Shown piece after piece: positions 50,511 to 63,910 of a DNA stretch of 64,000 bases (its first letter is position 1; each line of letters opens with the position of its first letter). Made by a program: the position numbers and the translations under genes. Source of the stretch: Methylobacterium sp. 2A (GTDB lineage: Bacteria > Pseudomonadota > Alphaproteobacteria > Rhizobiales > Beijerinckiaceae); contig NZ_VUOK01000010.1 of NCBI RefSeq assembly GCF_009806555.1, forward strand, positions 62,001-126,000, written 5' to 3'. A model generated the notes under the pieces. That model ran no database searches. It saw only the letters and a list, made by a program, of their open reading frames with translations, and was not told the DNA's origin.

Positions 50511-50930
50511 ATGGCACAGGAACAGATCCGCCAGGACACCCGCGTCTCCATCCGCACCCCGCGGGCGCGCGTGCGCGGTCTCGGCGTCGCCCATCACGGC
50601 GTCGGCCATTGGTGGCTGCAGCGAATCACAGCGGTCACCAACACGGTGCTGATGCTGGCTTTCGTGGTCATCATCGCCAGCATGGCCGGCCGTACCTATG
50701 CGGACGCCGCGCATATCGTCGCGAGACCCTTCGTCTCGATCATCCTCATCCTGGCATTGCTGTCGGTGACCCTCCACATGCGGCTCGGCATGCAGGTGAT
50801 CATCGAGGACTACGTCCACGCGCAGGCGACCAAGATCGCCGCGGTGTTCGCCAACAACGTCTACGCGGTCCTCGTGGCCGTGGCCTGCCTCTACGCGGTC
50901 CTGCGCATCGGCTTCGGTCAGCCGGCCTGA
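50511..50930 (+). CDS. sdhD: succinate dehydrogenase membrane anchor subunit
   Basis: The 139-residue protein has [20 protein letters not shown] at its start, three membrane helices and [15 protein letters not shown] with the conserved His and Asp-Tyr of sdhD. GGAGG precedes the ATG. It forms the quinone site with SdhC. Confidence 0.97.
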   Translation: MAQEQIRQDTRVSIRTPRARVRGLGVAHHGVGHWWLQRITAVTNTVLMLAFVVIIASMAGRTYADAAHIVARPFVSIILILALLSVTLHMRLGMQVIIEDYVHAQATKIAAVFANNVYAVLVAVACLYAVLRIGFGQPA

Positions 50931-50962
50931 ACCCCGCCAACACCAGATTCGAGGAGCCGACC

Positions 50963-52780
50963 ATGGCCGCCAACGGCACCAACGGCAGCGGACCTGCCTA
51001 CACCATCCACGATCACGCCTTCGACGTCGTGATCGTCGGCGCGGGCGGCGCGGGCCTGCGCGCCACCGTCGGCTGCTCGGAGGCCGGCCTGCGCACCGCC
51101 TGCATCACCAAGGTATTTCCGACCCGCTCGCACACCGTGGCGGCGCAGGGCGGCATCTCGGCCTCGCTCGGCAATATGGGCCCGGACGACTGGCGCTGGC
51201 ACATGTACGACACCGTGAAGGGGTCGGACTGGCTCGGCGATCAGGACGCGATCGAGTACCTCGTGCGCAACGCCCCGGCCGCCGTCTACGAGCTTGAGCA
51301 CTGGGGCGTGCCGTTCTCGCGGACCGAGGAGGGCAAGATCTATCAGCGCCCGTTCGGCGGCATGACCACCGATTACGGCAAGGGCACCGCCCAGCGCACC
51401 TGCGCGGCGGCCGACCGCACCGGCCACGCCATGCTGCACACCCTCTACGGGCAGGCGGTGAAGAACCAGACCGACTTCTTCATCGAGTATTTCGCCCTCG
51501 ACCTGATCATGGACGACGAGGGCCGCTGCCGCGGCGTCATCGCGCTCGATCAGGCGACCGGCGAGATCCACCGGTTCCGCGCCCAGATGACGATCCTGGC
51601 GACCGGCGGCTACGGGCGCGCTTATTTCTCGGCGACCTCAGCCCATACCTGCACCGGTGACGGCAACGCCATGGTGCTGCGCGCCGGCCTGCCGCTGCAG
51701 GACATGGAATTCGTGCAGTTCCACCCGACCGGCATCTACGGCGCGGGCTGCCTGATCACCGAGGGCTCGCGTGGCGAGGGCGGCTACCTGACCAATTCCG
51801 AGGGCGAGCGCTTCATGGAGCGCTACGCCCCCTCCGCGAAGGATCTCGCCTCGCGCGACGTGGTCTCACGCTCCATGACCATGGAGATCCGCGACGGCCG
51901 CGGCGTCGGCAAGAACAAGGATCACATCTACCTGCACCTCGATCACCTCGATCCGAAGATTCTGCACGAGCGCCTGCCCGGCATCTCGGAATCCGCAAAG
52001 ATCTTCGCGGGCGTCGACGTGACCAAGGAGCCGATCCCGGTCATCCCGACCGTGCACTACAACATGGGCGGCATCCCCACGAACTATCACGGCGAGGTGC
52101 TGACGCTCCGCGACGGCAACCCCGACACGGTCGTGCCCGGTCTGATGGCGATCGGCGAGGCGGCCTGCGTCTCGGTGCACGGCGCCAATCGCCTCGGCTC
52201 GAACTCGCTGATCGACCTCGTGGTGTTCGGCCGCGCCGCCGGCAAGCGCTGCGCCGAGATCGTCGAGCCGAACGGCCGTGCGATGGAGTTGCCGAAGGGC
52301 GCCACCGACAAGGCCCTCGAGCGCCTCGACCGGTTCCGCTACGCCAACGGCTCGACGCCGACCGCAGAGCTGCGCGCCGAGATGCAGAAGACGATGCAGA
52401 ACAACTGCGCCGTGTTCCGCACCGGCGAGGTTCTGGAGGAGGGCAAGGGTCTGATCCACAAGGTCTGGAACGCCGCCGCGGACGTGAAAATCACCGACCG
52501 CTCGCTCGTCTGGAACACGGACCTGCTGGAGACCCTGGAGTTCGACAACCTGATCGGTCAGGCGGTGGTGACGATGGAATCCGCCGCCAACCGCACGGAA
52601 TCCCGCGGCGCGCACGCCCGCGAGGATTTCCCGGACCGCAACGACAAGGACTGGATGAAGCACACCCTGTCCTGGCTCGACGAGGGCCAGCACCAAGTGA
52701 ACATCGATTATCGTCCGGTTCACACCTACACGATGTCGAACGAAATCCAGTACATCGAGCCGAAGGCACGGGTGTATTAA
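50963..52780 (+). CDS. sdhA: succinate dehydrogenase flavoprotein subunit
   Basis: The 605-residue protein starts at the ATG at 50963 (GAGGAG upstream). It has the FAD site [13 protein letters not shown], the covalent-FAD His in SHTVAAQGG, the substrate region [15 protein letters not shown] and [18 protein letters not shown] with active-site Arg. It oxidises succinate to fumarate. sdhB does not follow directly: a two-gene toxin-antitoxin-like module lies between. Confidence 0.98.
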   Translation: MAANGTNGSGPAYTIHDHAFDVVIVGAGGAGLRATVGCSEAGLRTACITKVFPTRSHTVAAQGGISASLGNMGPDDWRWHMYDTVKGSDWLGDQDAIEYLVRNAPAAVYELEHWGVPFSRTEEGKIYQRPFGGMTTDYGKGTAQRTCAAADRTGHAMLHTLYGQAVKNQTDFFIEYFALDLIMDDEGRCRGVIALDQATGEIHRFRAQMTILATGGYGRAYFSATSAHTCTGDGNAMVLRAGLPLQDMEFVQFHPTGIYGAGCLITEGSRGEGGYLTNSEGERFMERYAPSAKDLASRDVVSRSMTMEIRDGRGVGKNKDHIYLHLDHLDPKILHERLPGISESAKIFAGVDVTKEPIPVIPTVHYNMGGIPTNYHGEVLTLRDGNPDTVVPGLMAIGEAACVSVHGANRLGSNSLIDLVVFGRAAGKRCAEIVEPNGRAMELPKGATDKALERLDRFRYANGSTPTAELRAEMQKTMQNNCAVFRTGEVLEEGKGLIHKVWNAAADVKITDRSLVWNTDLLETLEFDNLIGQAVVTMESAANRTESRGAHAREDFPDRNDKDWMKHTLSWLDEGQHQVNIDYRPVHTYTMSNEIQYIEPKARVY

Positions 52781-52841
52781 TCCGAGCAGCGCCAAATCGG
52801 GCACCGAAAGCCGGTCGTACTGAGGTGAACGGAGGTCTGTC

Positions 52842-53084
52842 GTGCCGCATACCTACCAGGGATTTCCCCGGATATCGGTCGATACCGCGGTGATGGGCGG
52901 CAAACCTTGTATCCGCGGCACACGGGTTACGGTCGGAATGATCCTGGGTGAGCTGGGCGGTGGGACGACCATCGACGAGCTGCTGTCGGACTATCCCTAC
53001 CTGAAGCGGGAAGACATTCTCGAAGCCCTGCGCTTCGGTGCCTCGCTCGCCGGCTTCAGGGAAATCGCCCTGGTCGCCGCATGA
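52842..53084 (+). CDS. DUF433 antitoxin-like protein
   Basis: A GTG start with GGAGGT seven bases before gives 80 residues matching DUF433: VMGGKPCIRGTRVTV, ILGELGGG, then an HTH-like TIDELLSDYPYLKREDILEALRF (in part). Such proteins are paired with DUF5615 PIN-like proteins as presumed antitoxins. It overlaps the next gene by ATGA. The pair sits between sdhA and sdhB. Confidence 0.9.
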   Translation: MPHTYQGFPRISVDTAVMGGKPCIRGTRVTVGMILGELGGGTTIDELLSDYPYLKREDILEALRFGASLAGFREIALVAA

Positions 53085-53455
53085 AACTCGTGGTCGACAT
53101 GAACCTGTCGATTGCTTGGATCGATGCGCTGGAACGCCGGGGCTTCACGGCGGCGCACTGGAGCACGATCGGGCCTCAGGATGCGACCGATGAAGCCATC
53201 ATGGAGTGGGCACGCGCAAACGGCGCGATCGTGCTCACGCGCGATCTCGATTTCGGTGCAGCCCTGACACGGAACGCGCTGATCGCCCCGAGCGTGATCC
53301 AACTCCGGTGCGGACGCGTCGAGCTTGAGCGCCATCTGGCCCTGGTGACGCGCGTGCTGAGCGAGCACGGCGGCCCCCTGGAGATCGGCGCAATCATCAC
53401 GATCGAAGACGAGCGCGTGCGCGTGCGGATCCTCGATCCCAATCCCATTTCCTGA
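53081..53455 (+). CDS. DUF5615 PIN-like protein (presumed toxin)
   Basis: The 124-residue protein has the DUF5615 start KLVVDMNLSIAWIDALERRG with the first acidic residue, WSTIGPQDATDEAIMEWARANGAIVLTRDLDF with further acidic residues (shown in part: AIVLTRDLDFG) and a C-terminal IITIEDERVRVRILD. PIN-like fold, probably an RNase. It forms an antitoxin-toxin pair with the DUF433 gene. Its stop is 24 bases before sdhB, so sdhB expression must pass through this module. Confidence 0.9.
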   Translation: MKLVVDMNLSIAWIDALERRGFTAAHWSTIGPQDATDEAIMEWARANGAIVLTRDLDFGAALTRNALIAPSVIQLRCGRVELERHLALVTRVLSEHGGPLEIGAIITIEDERVRVRILDPNPIS

Positions 53456-53479
53456 TCGATACTGCCGGACATCGACGCA

Positions 53480-54304
53480 ATGGCCCAGTTCAACCTCCCG
53501 AAGAACTCCCAGATCACGCAGGGCAAGTCCTGGCCCGCTCCTCCGGGCGCCAAGAGCCTGCAGACCTTCAAGATCTACCGCTGGAACCCGGATGACGGGG
53601 CCAATCCGCGGATCGACACCTATCAGGTCGATCGCGAGGATTGCGGCCCGATGGTCCTCGACGCGCTGCTGTGGATCAAGAACAAGGTCGATTCGACCCT
53701 GGTCTTCCGCCGCTCCTGCCGCGAGGGCATCTGCGGCTCCTGCGCCATGAACATCGAGGGCCAGAATGCGCTCGCCTGCACGATGGGCATCGACGAGTGC
53801 AAGAACCCCGACAACGCCCTGCCGGTGATGACCCGCAAGGACAAGGACGGGGCGATCCGCATTTACCCGCTGCCCCATATGCCGGTCCTGAAGGACCTCG
53901 TGCCGGATCTCACCAACTTCTACGCCCAGCACGCGGCGATCGAGCCGTGGCTGCAGACCGAGACTCCGGCCCCCGAGAAGGAGTGGCGCCAGACCCCGGA
54001 GGACCGCTCGCGCCTCGATGGGCTCTACGAGTGCATCCTCTGCGCGTGCTGCAGCACGTCCTGCCCGAGCTACTGGTGGAACGGCGACAAGTTCCTCGGC
54101 CCGGCGGCTTTGCTCCAGGCCTATCGGTGGCTGATCGACTCGCGGGACGAGAACACCGGCGGCCGGCTCGACAATCTGCACGATCCGTTCCGGCTCTATC
54201 GCTGCCACACGATCATGAACTGCGCCAACACCTGCCCGAAGAGCCTCAATCCCGCGAAGGCGATCGCCGAGATCAAGAAGATGATGGTCGAACGCGCGCT
54301 CTGA
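53480..54304 (+). CDS. sdhB: succinate dehydrogenase iron-sulphur subunit
   Basis: The 274-residue protein has the [2Fe-2S] site [12 protein letters not shown] with a further Cys in ALACTM, and the two C-terminal clusters in [16 protein letters not shown] and [17 protein letters not shown]. It carries electrons from SdhA to the membrane subunits. No own clear promoter is seen in the 24-base gap before it. Confidence 0.98.
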   Translation: MAQFNLPKNSQITQGKSWPAPPGAKSLQTFKIYRWNPDDGANPRIDTYQVDREDCGPMVLDALLWIKNKVDSTLVFRRSCREGICGSCAMNIEGQNALACTMGIDECKNPDNALPVMTRKDKDGAIRIYPLPHMPVLKDLVPDLTNFYAQHAAIEPWLQTETPAPEKEWRQTPEDRSRLDGLYECILCACCSTSCPSYWWNGDKFLGPAALLQAYRWLIDSRDENTGGRLDNLHDPFRLYRCHTIMNCANTCPKSLNPAKAIAEIKKMMVERAL

Positions 54305-54468
54305 TTGCATAGACTTGCGGCCTCAAGGCCACACTGTCTCGAAAAGGCGCGCGTTCTTCGACGGACTCACCGTCTGTCGGCGCCGCCGCCTTGCCGTCAG
54401 CGCATTTGCCAACGAGTCAGGAACGACGCGTGAAAGCGTGCCTGTTCAAGCCTGACCCAAGTGGACCG

Positions 54469-55047
54469 ATGCTGCGCCCGAGCCTGTCGACGTTCGCCGT
54501 TCTCTGCCTGGGCGCCAGCCTCGGGGCCTGCGCGTCCAGCCGGCTCGACGCGCCCCGGACCCGGGCGCCGCAGGCGTCCCTCGATACGGTGCCGGCCATC
54601 CCCTCCGGAACGGTGACAGCCGCGCCGCTCGCGCCTCCACCCGGCGTGGCGGCAAGCCCCGATGCCCCGCCGCCCCCCGGACCGCAGGCCTCCCTGTCCC
54701 CCGCCGCTCCGACGGTGATCGCCGAACCCGTGACCCCGCCGGCGCCACCGCCGCCGGTGGTCGCCACCGGACGCGCCGCCGTGGTCGGAAGCTGGGATGC
54801 CCGGGACGCGACCGGCGCGAATTGCAAGGTCACGCTCTCGAGCGCGCCGGCGCTGGACCTCTACAAGGCGTCGGCCTCCGCCTGCCCGAACAAGGATCTG
54901 GCCAAGGTCTCGGCCTGGGATTTCCGCGACGGCGAGGTCTATCTCTACCAGCCGGGCGGTACCGTGGCGGCGCGCCTGCGCCAGGGCGGCGGCGGCCTGG
55001 AGGGTGCCCTGACCAAGTCGGGCGCCGCCCTCGCGCTGAACCGCTGA
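54469..55047 (+). CDS. Omp19-like lipoprotein with AprI/Inh-type domain
   Basis: The ATG at 54469 gives 192 residues with a lipoprotein signal and lipobox LGAC (Cys about 20). A long Pro/Ala-rich linker follows (about 25-105), then a C-terminal domain GSWDARDATGANCKVTLSS with two Cys and KVSAWDFRDGEVYLYQPGG, resembling the protease-inhibitor-type domain of Brucella Omp19. It is probably an outer-membrane lipoprotein that protects against proteases. A GTG at 54430 is an alternative start. Confidence 0.78.
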   Translation: MLRPSLSTFAVLCLGASLGACASSRLDAPRTRAPQASLDTVPAIPSGTVTAAPLAPPPGVAASPDAPPPPGPQASLSPAAPTVIAEPVTPPAPPPPVVATGRAAVVGSWDARDATGANCKVTLSSAPALDLYKASASACPNKDLAKVSAWDFRDGEVYLYQPGGTVAARLRQGGGGLEGALTKSGAALALNR

Positions 55048-55134
55048 ACGACACGGCGCGACCTCCGCGCGCGGTTGGCGCGGGGCGCCGCGCGCTTACA
55101 TGAGGGGCTCCCGTAGCGTCACGCCCCAGGCCGC

Positions 55135-57000
<1,866 letters not shown>

Positions 57001-57203
57001 CGCGGCAGCCCGCACGGCAGTCGGCAAAATATCTGGACAAAGATGTCCGAACCGTATCGTTGCGGTGCAAACGGCCGCTTGACTCAGGGGCGGCAGACGG
57101 TCTCATTGCCCGCATTAGAACGATAATGCTTTGATCCTGGCCTCAGCCGGGAGACCAGGGCAGGGCGCCTGCGGCTCTAACGCCGACGCACGGAGTCAAG
57201 ATC

Positions 57204-57788
57204 TTGGCGAACACATCAGCCGCCGCTCCCGTGGCCCACGGGCAGGACAGCCACGGGCAAGACGGCAGCCGCCGCGACTTCCTGTTCCTGGCCACCGGCG
57301 CCGCGCTCGCCGTCGGTGCCGGCGCCGCCGTCTGGCCGCTGATCTCCTCCATGGCGCCCGACGCCGACACGATCGCGGCCGGCGCGCCGATCGAGGTTGA
57401 TCTGACGCCGATCCAGGATGGTCAGATCGTCAACGTCTTCTGGCGCGGCAAGCTGATCTTCGTGCGCAAGCTGACCGCCAAGGAAGTGGCCGACATGAAG
57501 GCGGTCCCGCTCTCGGCGATGATCGACCCGGCCGCCTTCACGACCCGCGTCAAGAACGGTCATGACCAGTGGCTCGTGGTCTACGGCAACTGCACGCATC
57601 TCGGCTGCGTGCCGATCGGTCACCAGGGCAATTTCGAGGGCTGGGCCTGCCCGTGCCACGGCTCGCAATTCGACGCGGTGGGCCGCGTGCGCCACGGACC
57701 GGCGCCGATCAACCTGCCGATCCCGCCCTACGCCTTCGAGACGGACGCCAAGATCCGGATCGGCGAGGGCGGCAAGGAAGCGGCCTGA
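57204..57788 (+). CDS. petA: ubiquinol-cytochrome c reductase iron-sulphur (Rieske) subunit
   Basis: A TTG start with GGAG nine bases upstream gives 194 residues. A Tat-type N-terminus ([20 protein letters not shown]) doubles as membrane anchor. The Rieske site is complete: CTHLGC and CPCHGS. It moves electrons from quinol to cytochrome c1 in complex III. petB follows after 13 bases. Confidence 0.97.
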   Translation: MANTSAAAPVAHGQDSHGQDGSRRDFLFLATGAALAVGAGAAVWPLISSMAPDADTIAAGAPIEVDLTPIQDGQIVNVFWRGKLIFVRKLTAKEVADMKAVPLSAMIDPAAFTTRVKNGHDQWLVVYGNCTHLGCVPIGHQGNFEGWACPCHGSQFDAVGRVRHGPAPINLPIPPYAFETDAKIRIGEGGKEAA

Positions 57789-57801
57789 GGAGGACGGAAG
57801 C

Positions 57802-59088
57802 ATGAGCGGAACGGCCAGCACCTACGTCCCCAAGAGCCGCGTGGCGAAATGGTTCGAGGCGCGCCTGCCCATCGTCGGGCTGGTGCATTCCTCGTTCGTC
57901 GCCTTCCCGGTGCCGCGCAACCTCAACTACTTCTGGACCTTCGGGGCGATCCTGATCGCGTTCCTCGGCATCCAGATCGTCACCGGCGTCTGGCTGGCGA
58001 TGCATTACGAGCCCTCGGCGACGGGTGCCTTCACCTCCGTCGAGAAGATCATGCGCGACGTGAACTATGGCTGGCTGCTGCGCTACGCGCACGCCAACGG
58101 CGCGTCGATGTTCTTCGTCGCCGTGTACCTGCACATGTTCCGCAACCTCTATTATGGGTCCTACAAGGCCCCGCGCGAGGTGCTCTACATCCTGGGCGTC
58201 GTGATCTACCTGCTGATGATGGCCACCGCCTTCCTCGGCTACACGCTGCCCTGGGGTCAGATGAGCTTCTGGGGCGCCACCGTCATCACCAACATCCTGG
58301 CGGCGATCCCGGTGGTGGGCGACACGATCCAGACCCTGCTCTGGGGCGGCTACTCGGTCGGCAACCCGACGGTGAACCGCTTCTTCTCGCTGCACTACCT
58401 GCTGCCGTGGATGATCGCGGGCGTCGTCGTGCTGCACGTCTGGGCGCTCCACGTCACGGGTCAGAACAACCCGGTCGGCATCCCGATCAAGTCGGGCAAG
58501 GACGCGGTGCCGTTCACGCCCTACGCGACGGTCAAGGACGTGTTCGCCACCTGCGTGTTCATGATCCTGTTCTCGTGGTTCCTGTTCTACCAGCCGAACT
58601 ATCTCGGCCATGCCGACAACTACATCCAGGCGAACCCGGCGGTGACGCCCGCCCATATCGTGCCCGAATGGTACTTCCTGCCGTTCTACGCGATCCTGCG
58701 CGCGGTCCCGAGCAAGCTCGGCGGCGTCATCCTGATGTTCTCGGCGGTGATCATCCTGGCCTTCGCCCCCTGGCTCGACACGTCGCGGGTCCGCTCGTGC
58801 AACTACCGGCCGATCTACCGCCAGTTCTTCTGGGTGTTCATCGGCGCGACCCTGCTGCTCGGCTGGCTGGGCTCGCAGCCTCCGGAAGGCGGTTACGTGC
58901 TGGCCGCGCAGATCTGCACCGCCTACTATTTCGCCCACTTCCTGATCGTCATGCCGCTCTGCGGCCTGTTCGAGACGCCGAAGAAGCTGCCGGGCTCGAT
59001 CCTCGAGAGCGTGACCGGGCCGGGCCAGCAGGTGAGCGGATCCGGCATGCCGGCGGGCGCCGCCGCCGCACCGACCACCAAGGGCTGA
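57802..59088 (+). CDS. petB: cytochrome b of the bc1 complex
   Basis: The 428-residue protein from the ATG at 57802 (GAGGAGGACGG upstream) has eight membrane helices and the haem ligands in [19 protein letters not shown] and [12 protein letters not shown]. The quinol-site motif is [13 protein letters not shown]. Length and C-terminal helices show a full-length, unfused cytochrome b. It is the core of complex III. Confidence 0.98.
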   Translation: MSGTASTYVPKSRVAKWFEARLPIVGLVHSSFVAFPVPRNLNYFWTFGAILIAFLGIQIVTGVWLAMHYEPSATGAFTSVEKIMRDVNYGWLLRYAHANGASMFFVAVYLHMFRNLYYGSYKAPREVLYILGVVIYLLMMATAFLGYTLPWGQMSFWGATVITNILAAIPVVGDTIQTLLWGGYSVGNPTVNRFFSLHYLLPWMIAGVVVLHVWALHVTGQNNPVGIPIKSGKDAVPFTPYATVKDVFATCVFMILFSWFLFYQPNYLGHADNYIQANPAVTPAHIVPEWYFLPFYAILRAVPSKLGGVILMFSAVIILAFAPWLDTSRVRSCNYRPIYRQFFWVFIGATLLLGWLGSQPPEGGYVLAAQICTAYYFAHFLIVMPLCGLFETPKKLPGSILESVTGPGQQVSGSGMPAGAAAAPTTKG

Positions 59089-59106
59089 CGGGCTGACGAC
59101 AGGACC

Positions 59107-60009
59107 ATGATGATGACCCGCGTCCTCTCGACCGCCGCCCTTGCGGCCCTGCTGCTCGGCGCCGCGCCGGTCTCCGCCCAGGAAGGGCATGGCGGACCGA
59201 TCCCGGCCCGCGTGAACTGGAGCTTCGCCGGCACGTTCGGCCGCTTCGACACCGCGCAGCTGCAGCGGGGCTTCCAGGTCTACAAGGAAGTCTGCTCGGC
59301 CTGCCATTCCATGAAGCTGGTCGCCTTCCGCAACCTCGCGCAGGAGGGCGGCCCGGACTTCACCGCCGCCCAGGTCAAGGCGCTGGCCGCGACCTATCAG
59401 GTCAAGGACGGGCCGAACGATGCGGGCGACATGTTCGACCGCCCGGGTCGCCCGGCCGACACGTTCCCGCCGCCCTTCCCGAACGATCAGGCCGCCGCAG
59501 CGGCGAATGGCGGCAAGGCGCCGCCGGATTTCTCGGTGATCGCCAAGGCCCGGACCTTCTCGCGCGGCTCGCTCTACTTCCTGACCGATTGGCTGCCCTT
59601 CATCGGCTATTCGGAGCAGGGCCCCGATTACATCCACGCGCTGATCAACGGCTACGAGGATCCGCCGAAGGACTTCACGGTGCCGGATGGCGGCCACTAC
59701 AACAAGTACTATCCCGGCCACATCATCGCGATGCCGCCGCCGATCACCGACGGGCAGGTCACCTACCCGAAGGACGACAAGGGGCAGCCGGTGGTGCCCG
59801 AGACCGTCGACCAGTACGGCAAGGACGTCGCGGCCTTCCTGATGTGGGCGGCCGAGCCGCACATGATGGACCGCAAGGCCCTGGGCTTCCGGGTGATCCT
59901 GTTCCTGATCATCCTGTCGGGGCTGCTCTATTACGTGAAGAAGAAGATCTGGGCCGATGTCGGTGGCGAGGTCCACGGCCTCCAGCCGGAGCTGCACAAG
60001 GCCTTTTGA
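59107..60009 (+). CDS. petC: cytochrome c1 of the bc1 complex
   Basis: The 300-residue protein has a Sec signal peptide (1-25, ending PVSAQ), the haem c site CSACH, the axial Met region IIAMPPPITDGQV and a C-terminal membrane anchor (ILFLIILSGLLYYVKKK). It takes electrons from the Rieske protein to soluble cytochrome c. It closes petABC, and a strong terminator follows. Confidence 0.98.
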   Translation: MMMTRVLSTAALAALLLGAAPVSAQEGHGGPIPARVNWSFAGTFGRFDTAQLQRGFQVYKEVCSACHSMKLVAFRNLAQEGGPDFTAAQVKALAATYQVKDGPNDAGDMFDRPGRPADTFPPPFPNDQAAAAANGGKAPPDFSVIAKARTFSRGSLYFLTDWLPFIGYSEQGPDYIHALINGYEDPPKDFTVPDGGHYNKYYPGHIIAMPPPITDGQVTYPKDDKGQPVVPETVDQYGKDVAAFLMWAAEPHMMDRKALGFRVILFLIILSGLLYYVKKKIWADVGGEVHGLQPELHKAF

Positions 60010-60034
60010 GGCCATCACCCGGATCGACGACGTT

Positions 60035-60068
60035 GGCGGGCCTCCCTCGCGAGGTCCGTCTTTTTTTT
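60035..60068 (+). terminator. Rho-independent terminator of petABC
   Basis: GGCGGGCCTC (60035-60044) pairs with GAGGTCCGTC (60051-60060) over a 6-base loop with 8 Watson-Crick pairs plus G-U/A-C positions, and eight T bases follow directly (60061-60068). This is the clearest terminator in the window, 26 bases after the petC stop. Confidence 0.85.
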
Positions 60069-60131
60069 GATCGGCGCTCCGTGCTACCGCTCGCCCGCCG
60101 CGTCGGTCCTCCTTTCGATACCCTTCGTCCC

Positions 60132-60260
60132 CTCCGCCACCTCATCCTGAGGTGACCGCGTCAGCGGGCCTCGAAGGCGGGCTCCAGGGATCACCGCGGC
60201 TACGGGAGGTCTCCTCCGAGGCCTCCGCTTTGCTCCGCCACCTCAGGATGAGGTGGCGGG
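60132..60260. repeat. REP-like paired palindromes
   Basis: A palindromic unit CACCTCATCCTGAGGTG (60138-60154) and its inverted partner CACCTCAGGATGAGGTG (60239-60255) bound about 130 bases. With flanks, the arms match over more than 20 bases. Each unit alone forms a 7-bp stem with a 3-base loop. This layout is like the REP/BIME elements dispersed in the genomes of this order. It lies between petABC and mtnP. Confidence 0.75.
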
Positions 60261-60307
60261 TGGGATAGGCCGCGCTGCCAAGGTGTCGCGCGTTGAGGGA
60301 ATCCGGC

Positions 60308-61183
<876 letters not shown>

Positions 61184-61267
61184 GCGACCACCCTTTCCAT
61201 TTCCCGATAAGTCCTTCTAGAAGGCGCAGGCGGCAGCGGCCGCCCTCGACGCAAAGTCCGAAACAAG

Positions 61268-61855
61268 ATGCGCAGCGCCACCATCACCCGGAAGACCGCG
61301 GAGACCGACATCGCGGTCACCGTCGCCCTCGACGGGACCGGCCGATCGACCATCGCGACCGGGATCGGCTTCCTCGACCACATGCTCGACCTGCTGGCGC
61401 GGCACGCCCTGTTCGACCTCGACGTGAAGGTCGTGGGCGACCTGCACATCGATCAGCACCATTCCGCCGAGGATTGCGGCATCGCGCTCGGTCAGGCCTT
61501 CGCGAAGGCGCTCGGCGACAAGCGCGGGGTGACGCGCTACGCCGACATCCACCTGCCGATGGACGAGGCGCTGACCCGGGTCTGCGTCGATATCTCGGGC
61601 CGTCCGTTCCTGGTGTTCCGCACGGCGTTCCGGGTGGAGAAGATCGGACAATTCGACACCGAGCTGGTGCGCGAGTGGTTCCAGGCCTTCGCGATGAATG
61701 CCGGCCTCACCCTGCACGTCGAAACCCTCTACGGCGACAACGCCCACCATATCGCGGAGAGCTGCTTCAAGGGTCTGGCTCGGGCCTTGCGGAAGGCGGT
61801 GGCGATCGATCCCCGGGAGGAGGGGCGCGTTCCCTCCACGAAGGGCTCCCTGTAG
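61268..61855 (+). CDS. hisB: imidazoleglycerol-phosphate dehydratase
   Basis: The 195-residue monofunctional enzyme shows the metal-binding His motifs [30 protein letters not shown] and, in the second half, [17 protein letters not shown]. It makes imidazole acetol phosphate in histidine synthesis. It starts the hisB-DUF2628-hisH-hisA series. Confidence 0.97.
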   Translation: MRSATITRKTAETDIAVTVALDGTGRSTIATGIGFLDHMLDLLARHALFDLDVKVVGDLHIDQHHSAEDCGIALGQAFAKALGDKRGVTRYADIHLPMDEALTRVCVDISGRPFLVFRTAFRVEKIGQFDTELVREWFQAFAMNAGLTLHVETLYGDNAHHIAESCFKGLARALRKAVAIDPREEGRVPSTKGSL

Positions 61856-61924
61856 AGCATCGTGTCGTCGCGCTCCCCCGCCGCCCCGTGGCGGTCTGGA
61901 GAGCGCACTTGTCGGAGTTCCGCG

Positions 61925-62410
61925 ATGCGGATGCGCAGCTACACGCTCCACCTGCCGCCCGATGCCCGTCCCGGCGAGGCAACCGGCCTCGAGCGGGCCG
62001 TGCTGGTGCCGGATGGCTTTTCGTGGTCGGCCTTCGCGTTCACGGTGCTGTGGTTCCTCTATCACCGGCTCTGGGTCGCGGCGCTGATCGTGCTGGTCGG
62101 CCTGATCGCGCTCGCCGGCGGGGGACTTCTCCTGGGGCTGCCGACCGGCGCCGGCCTGATCGCCACTCTGCTGGCCGGATGGCTGATCGGGCTGGAGGCA
62201 TCGAGCCTGCGCCGCTGGACGCTGGCCCGGCGGGGCTGGCCGGCGCGCGATGCCGTGATCGCCAGCAGCTCCGAGGAGGCCGAGGCCCGCGCGCTCGGCC
62301 GGTGGCTGGACGCGAACCCGGCACCGCCCCGTGCGCCTTTCCCGAATGGACCGAGCCGGCGCAGCGAGGCGGTGATCGGCCTGTTCCCCGCTCACGAGGG
62401 TGCCCGGTGA
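61925..62410 (+). CDS. DUF2628 membrane protein
   Basis: From the ATG at 61925 ([12 protein letters not shown]) the protein has 161 residues: a short N-terminal segment ending [14 protein letters not shown], then three hydrophobic stretches ([18 protein letters not shown] and others) and a C-terminal cytosolic tail rich in Arg and Pro. This matches DUF2628, which is regularly found between hisB and hisH in Hyphomicrobiales. The role is unknown. Confidence 0.85.
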   Translation: MRMRSYTLHLPPDARPGEATGLERAVLVPDGFSWSAFAFTVLWFLYHRLWVAALIVLVGLIALAGGGLLLGLPTGAGLIATLLAGWLIGLEASSLRRWTLARRGWPARDAVIASSSEEAEARALGRWLDANPAPPRAPFPNGPSRRSEAVIGLFPAHEGAR

Positions 62411-62429
62411 TGGACCGGACGACACGCGC

Positions 62430-63089
62430 ATGAGTACCGAGTCGGTCGCGATCATCGATTACGGATCGGGCAACCTCCACTCCGCCGCCAAGGCCTTCGA
62501 GCGCGCCGCCCGCGAAGGTGGGTGCGACGCGCGCATCAGCCTGACCGCCGATCCGGAGGTGGTGGCCAGGGCCGACCGCATCGTCCTGCCCGGCGTCGGC
62601 GCCTATGCGGATTGCCGAAGCGGGCTCGACGCCGTGCCCGGCATGGTCGAGGCGATGACGCAGGTCGCCCACCGGGACGGACGCCCCTTCCTCGGGATCT
62701 GCGTCGGGATGCAGCTCCTGGCGACCCGCGGGCTGGAATACACCACGACGCCGGGCCTCGGCTGGATCCCCGGCGATGTCGGCCTGATCAAACCGTCGGA
62801 CCCGACCCTTAAGGTCCCCCATATGGGCTGGAACACCCTGCGTCCGGCGCGCGACCACGCGCTGCTCGCCGGCATTCCCACCGGCGAGGACGGCCTGCAC
62901 GCCTATTTCGTACACAGCTATGCGCTGTCGCCCGAAAGTCCCGGCGATGTGGTGGCCCGCGCGGATTATGGCGGACCGATCACCGCCCTCGTCGCGCGCG
63001 ACAACATCGCCGGCACGCAGTTCCACCCGGAGAAGAGCCAGCGGCTGGGCCTCGCGCTCATCGCGAATTTTTTGAAATGGCGCCCCTGA
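62430..63089 (+). CDS. hisH: imidazole glycerol phosphate synthase, glutaminase subunit
   Basis: The ATG at 62430 gives 219 residues of a class I amidotransferase: [28 protein letters not shown] with the catalytic Cys and [10 protein letters not shown] with His-Glu. It supplies ammonia to HisF. hisF itself is not in the window. Confidence 0.97.
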   Translation: MSTESVAIIDYGSGNLHSAAKAFERAAREGGCDARISLTADPEVVARADRIVLPGVGAYADCRSGLDAVPGMVEAMTQVAHRDGRPFLGICVGMQLLATRGLEYTTTPGLGWIPGDVGLIKPSDPTLKVPHMGWNTLRPARDHALLAGIPTGEDGLHAYFVHSYALSPESPGDVVARADYGGPITALVARDNIAGTQFHPEKSQRLGLALIANFLKWRP

Positions 63090-63126
63090 GGGCGTCCCTG
63101 CCTCGGTAAGAAGGACTGAAACTCCC

Positions 63127-63870
63127 GTGATCCTGTACCCGGCGATCGACCTCAAGGAGGGACGCTGCGTCCGCCTCATCCAGGGCGACATGGCCCAGGC
63201 CAAGGTGTTCGGCGACGATCCGGCCGCCCAGGCCGCGATCTTCGAGGCGCAGGGCTTTCCCTGGCTGCACGTGGTCGATCTCGACGGGGCCTTCGCGGGC
63301 GCCCCGCGCAACGCCGCGGCGGTGGACGCGATCCTGGGACGCGTGACCATCCCGGTGCAGCTCGGCGGCGGCATCCGCGAGATGAAGACCCTGGAGGGCT
63401 GGCTGGCCAAGGGCGTCTCGCGGGTGATCATCGGGACCGCCGCGGTGCGCGATCCCGGCTTCGTCCGCGAGGCCGCACGCCAGCATCCGGGCAAGATCGC
63501 GGTCGGCATCGACGCGAAGGACGGGCGCGTCGCGGTCGAGGGCTGGGCACAGACCTCCAGCATGACGGCGGAGGAACTCGGCCGCCGCTTCGAGGATGCG
63601 GGCGTCGCGGCGATCATCTACACCGACATCGCCCGGGACGGGATCCTGAAAGGTCTCAACGTCGAGATGACTCTGGCGCTGGCGCAGGCCGTGCGCATTC
63701 CGGTGATCGCCTCGGGCGGCCTCGCCTCGATCGACGACGTGCATCGCCTCCTCCAGCCGGATTGCGCGCTGATCGCAGGCGCCATCACGGGCCGGGCGCT
63801 CTACGACGGCCGCATCGATCCGGAGGCGGCGCTCGCGGCAATCGCTGCGGCGCGCGGCCCGGCTTCGTGA
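63127..63870 (+). CDS. hisA: ProFAR isomerase (HisA)
   Basis: A GTG start gives 247 residues of a TIM barrel with [16 protein letters not shown] start ([16 protein letters not shown]), VQLGGGIRE, the second phosphate site SGGLAS and catalytic Asp residues in AIDLKEG and YTDIARDG. It isomerises ProFAR to PRFAR in histidine synthesis. The next start codon belongs to a DUF29 gene rather than to hisF. Confidence 0.97.
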   Translation: MILYPAIDLKEGRCVRLIQGDMAQAKVFGDDPAAQAAIFEAQGFPWLHVVDLDGAFAGAPRNAAAVDAILGRVTIPVQLGGGIREMKTLEGWLAKGVSRVIIGTAAVRDPGFVREAARQHPGKIAVGIDAKDGRVAVEGWAQTSSMTAEELGRRFEDAGVAAIIYTDIARDGILKGLNVEMTLALAQAVRIPVIASGGLASIDDVHRLLQPDCALIAGAITGRALYDGRIDPEAALAAIAAARGPAS

Positions 63871-63910
63871 TAGATCACTCCCGGTGGCGGCGCTGACTCG
63901 GGAGGTCTCG

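Noticed and set aside
57079..57107. TTGACT-type -35 box before petA.
   Set aside because: No acceptable -10 box at 16-18 bases, so the promoter call cannot be supported.
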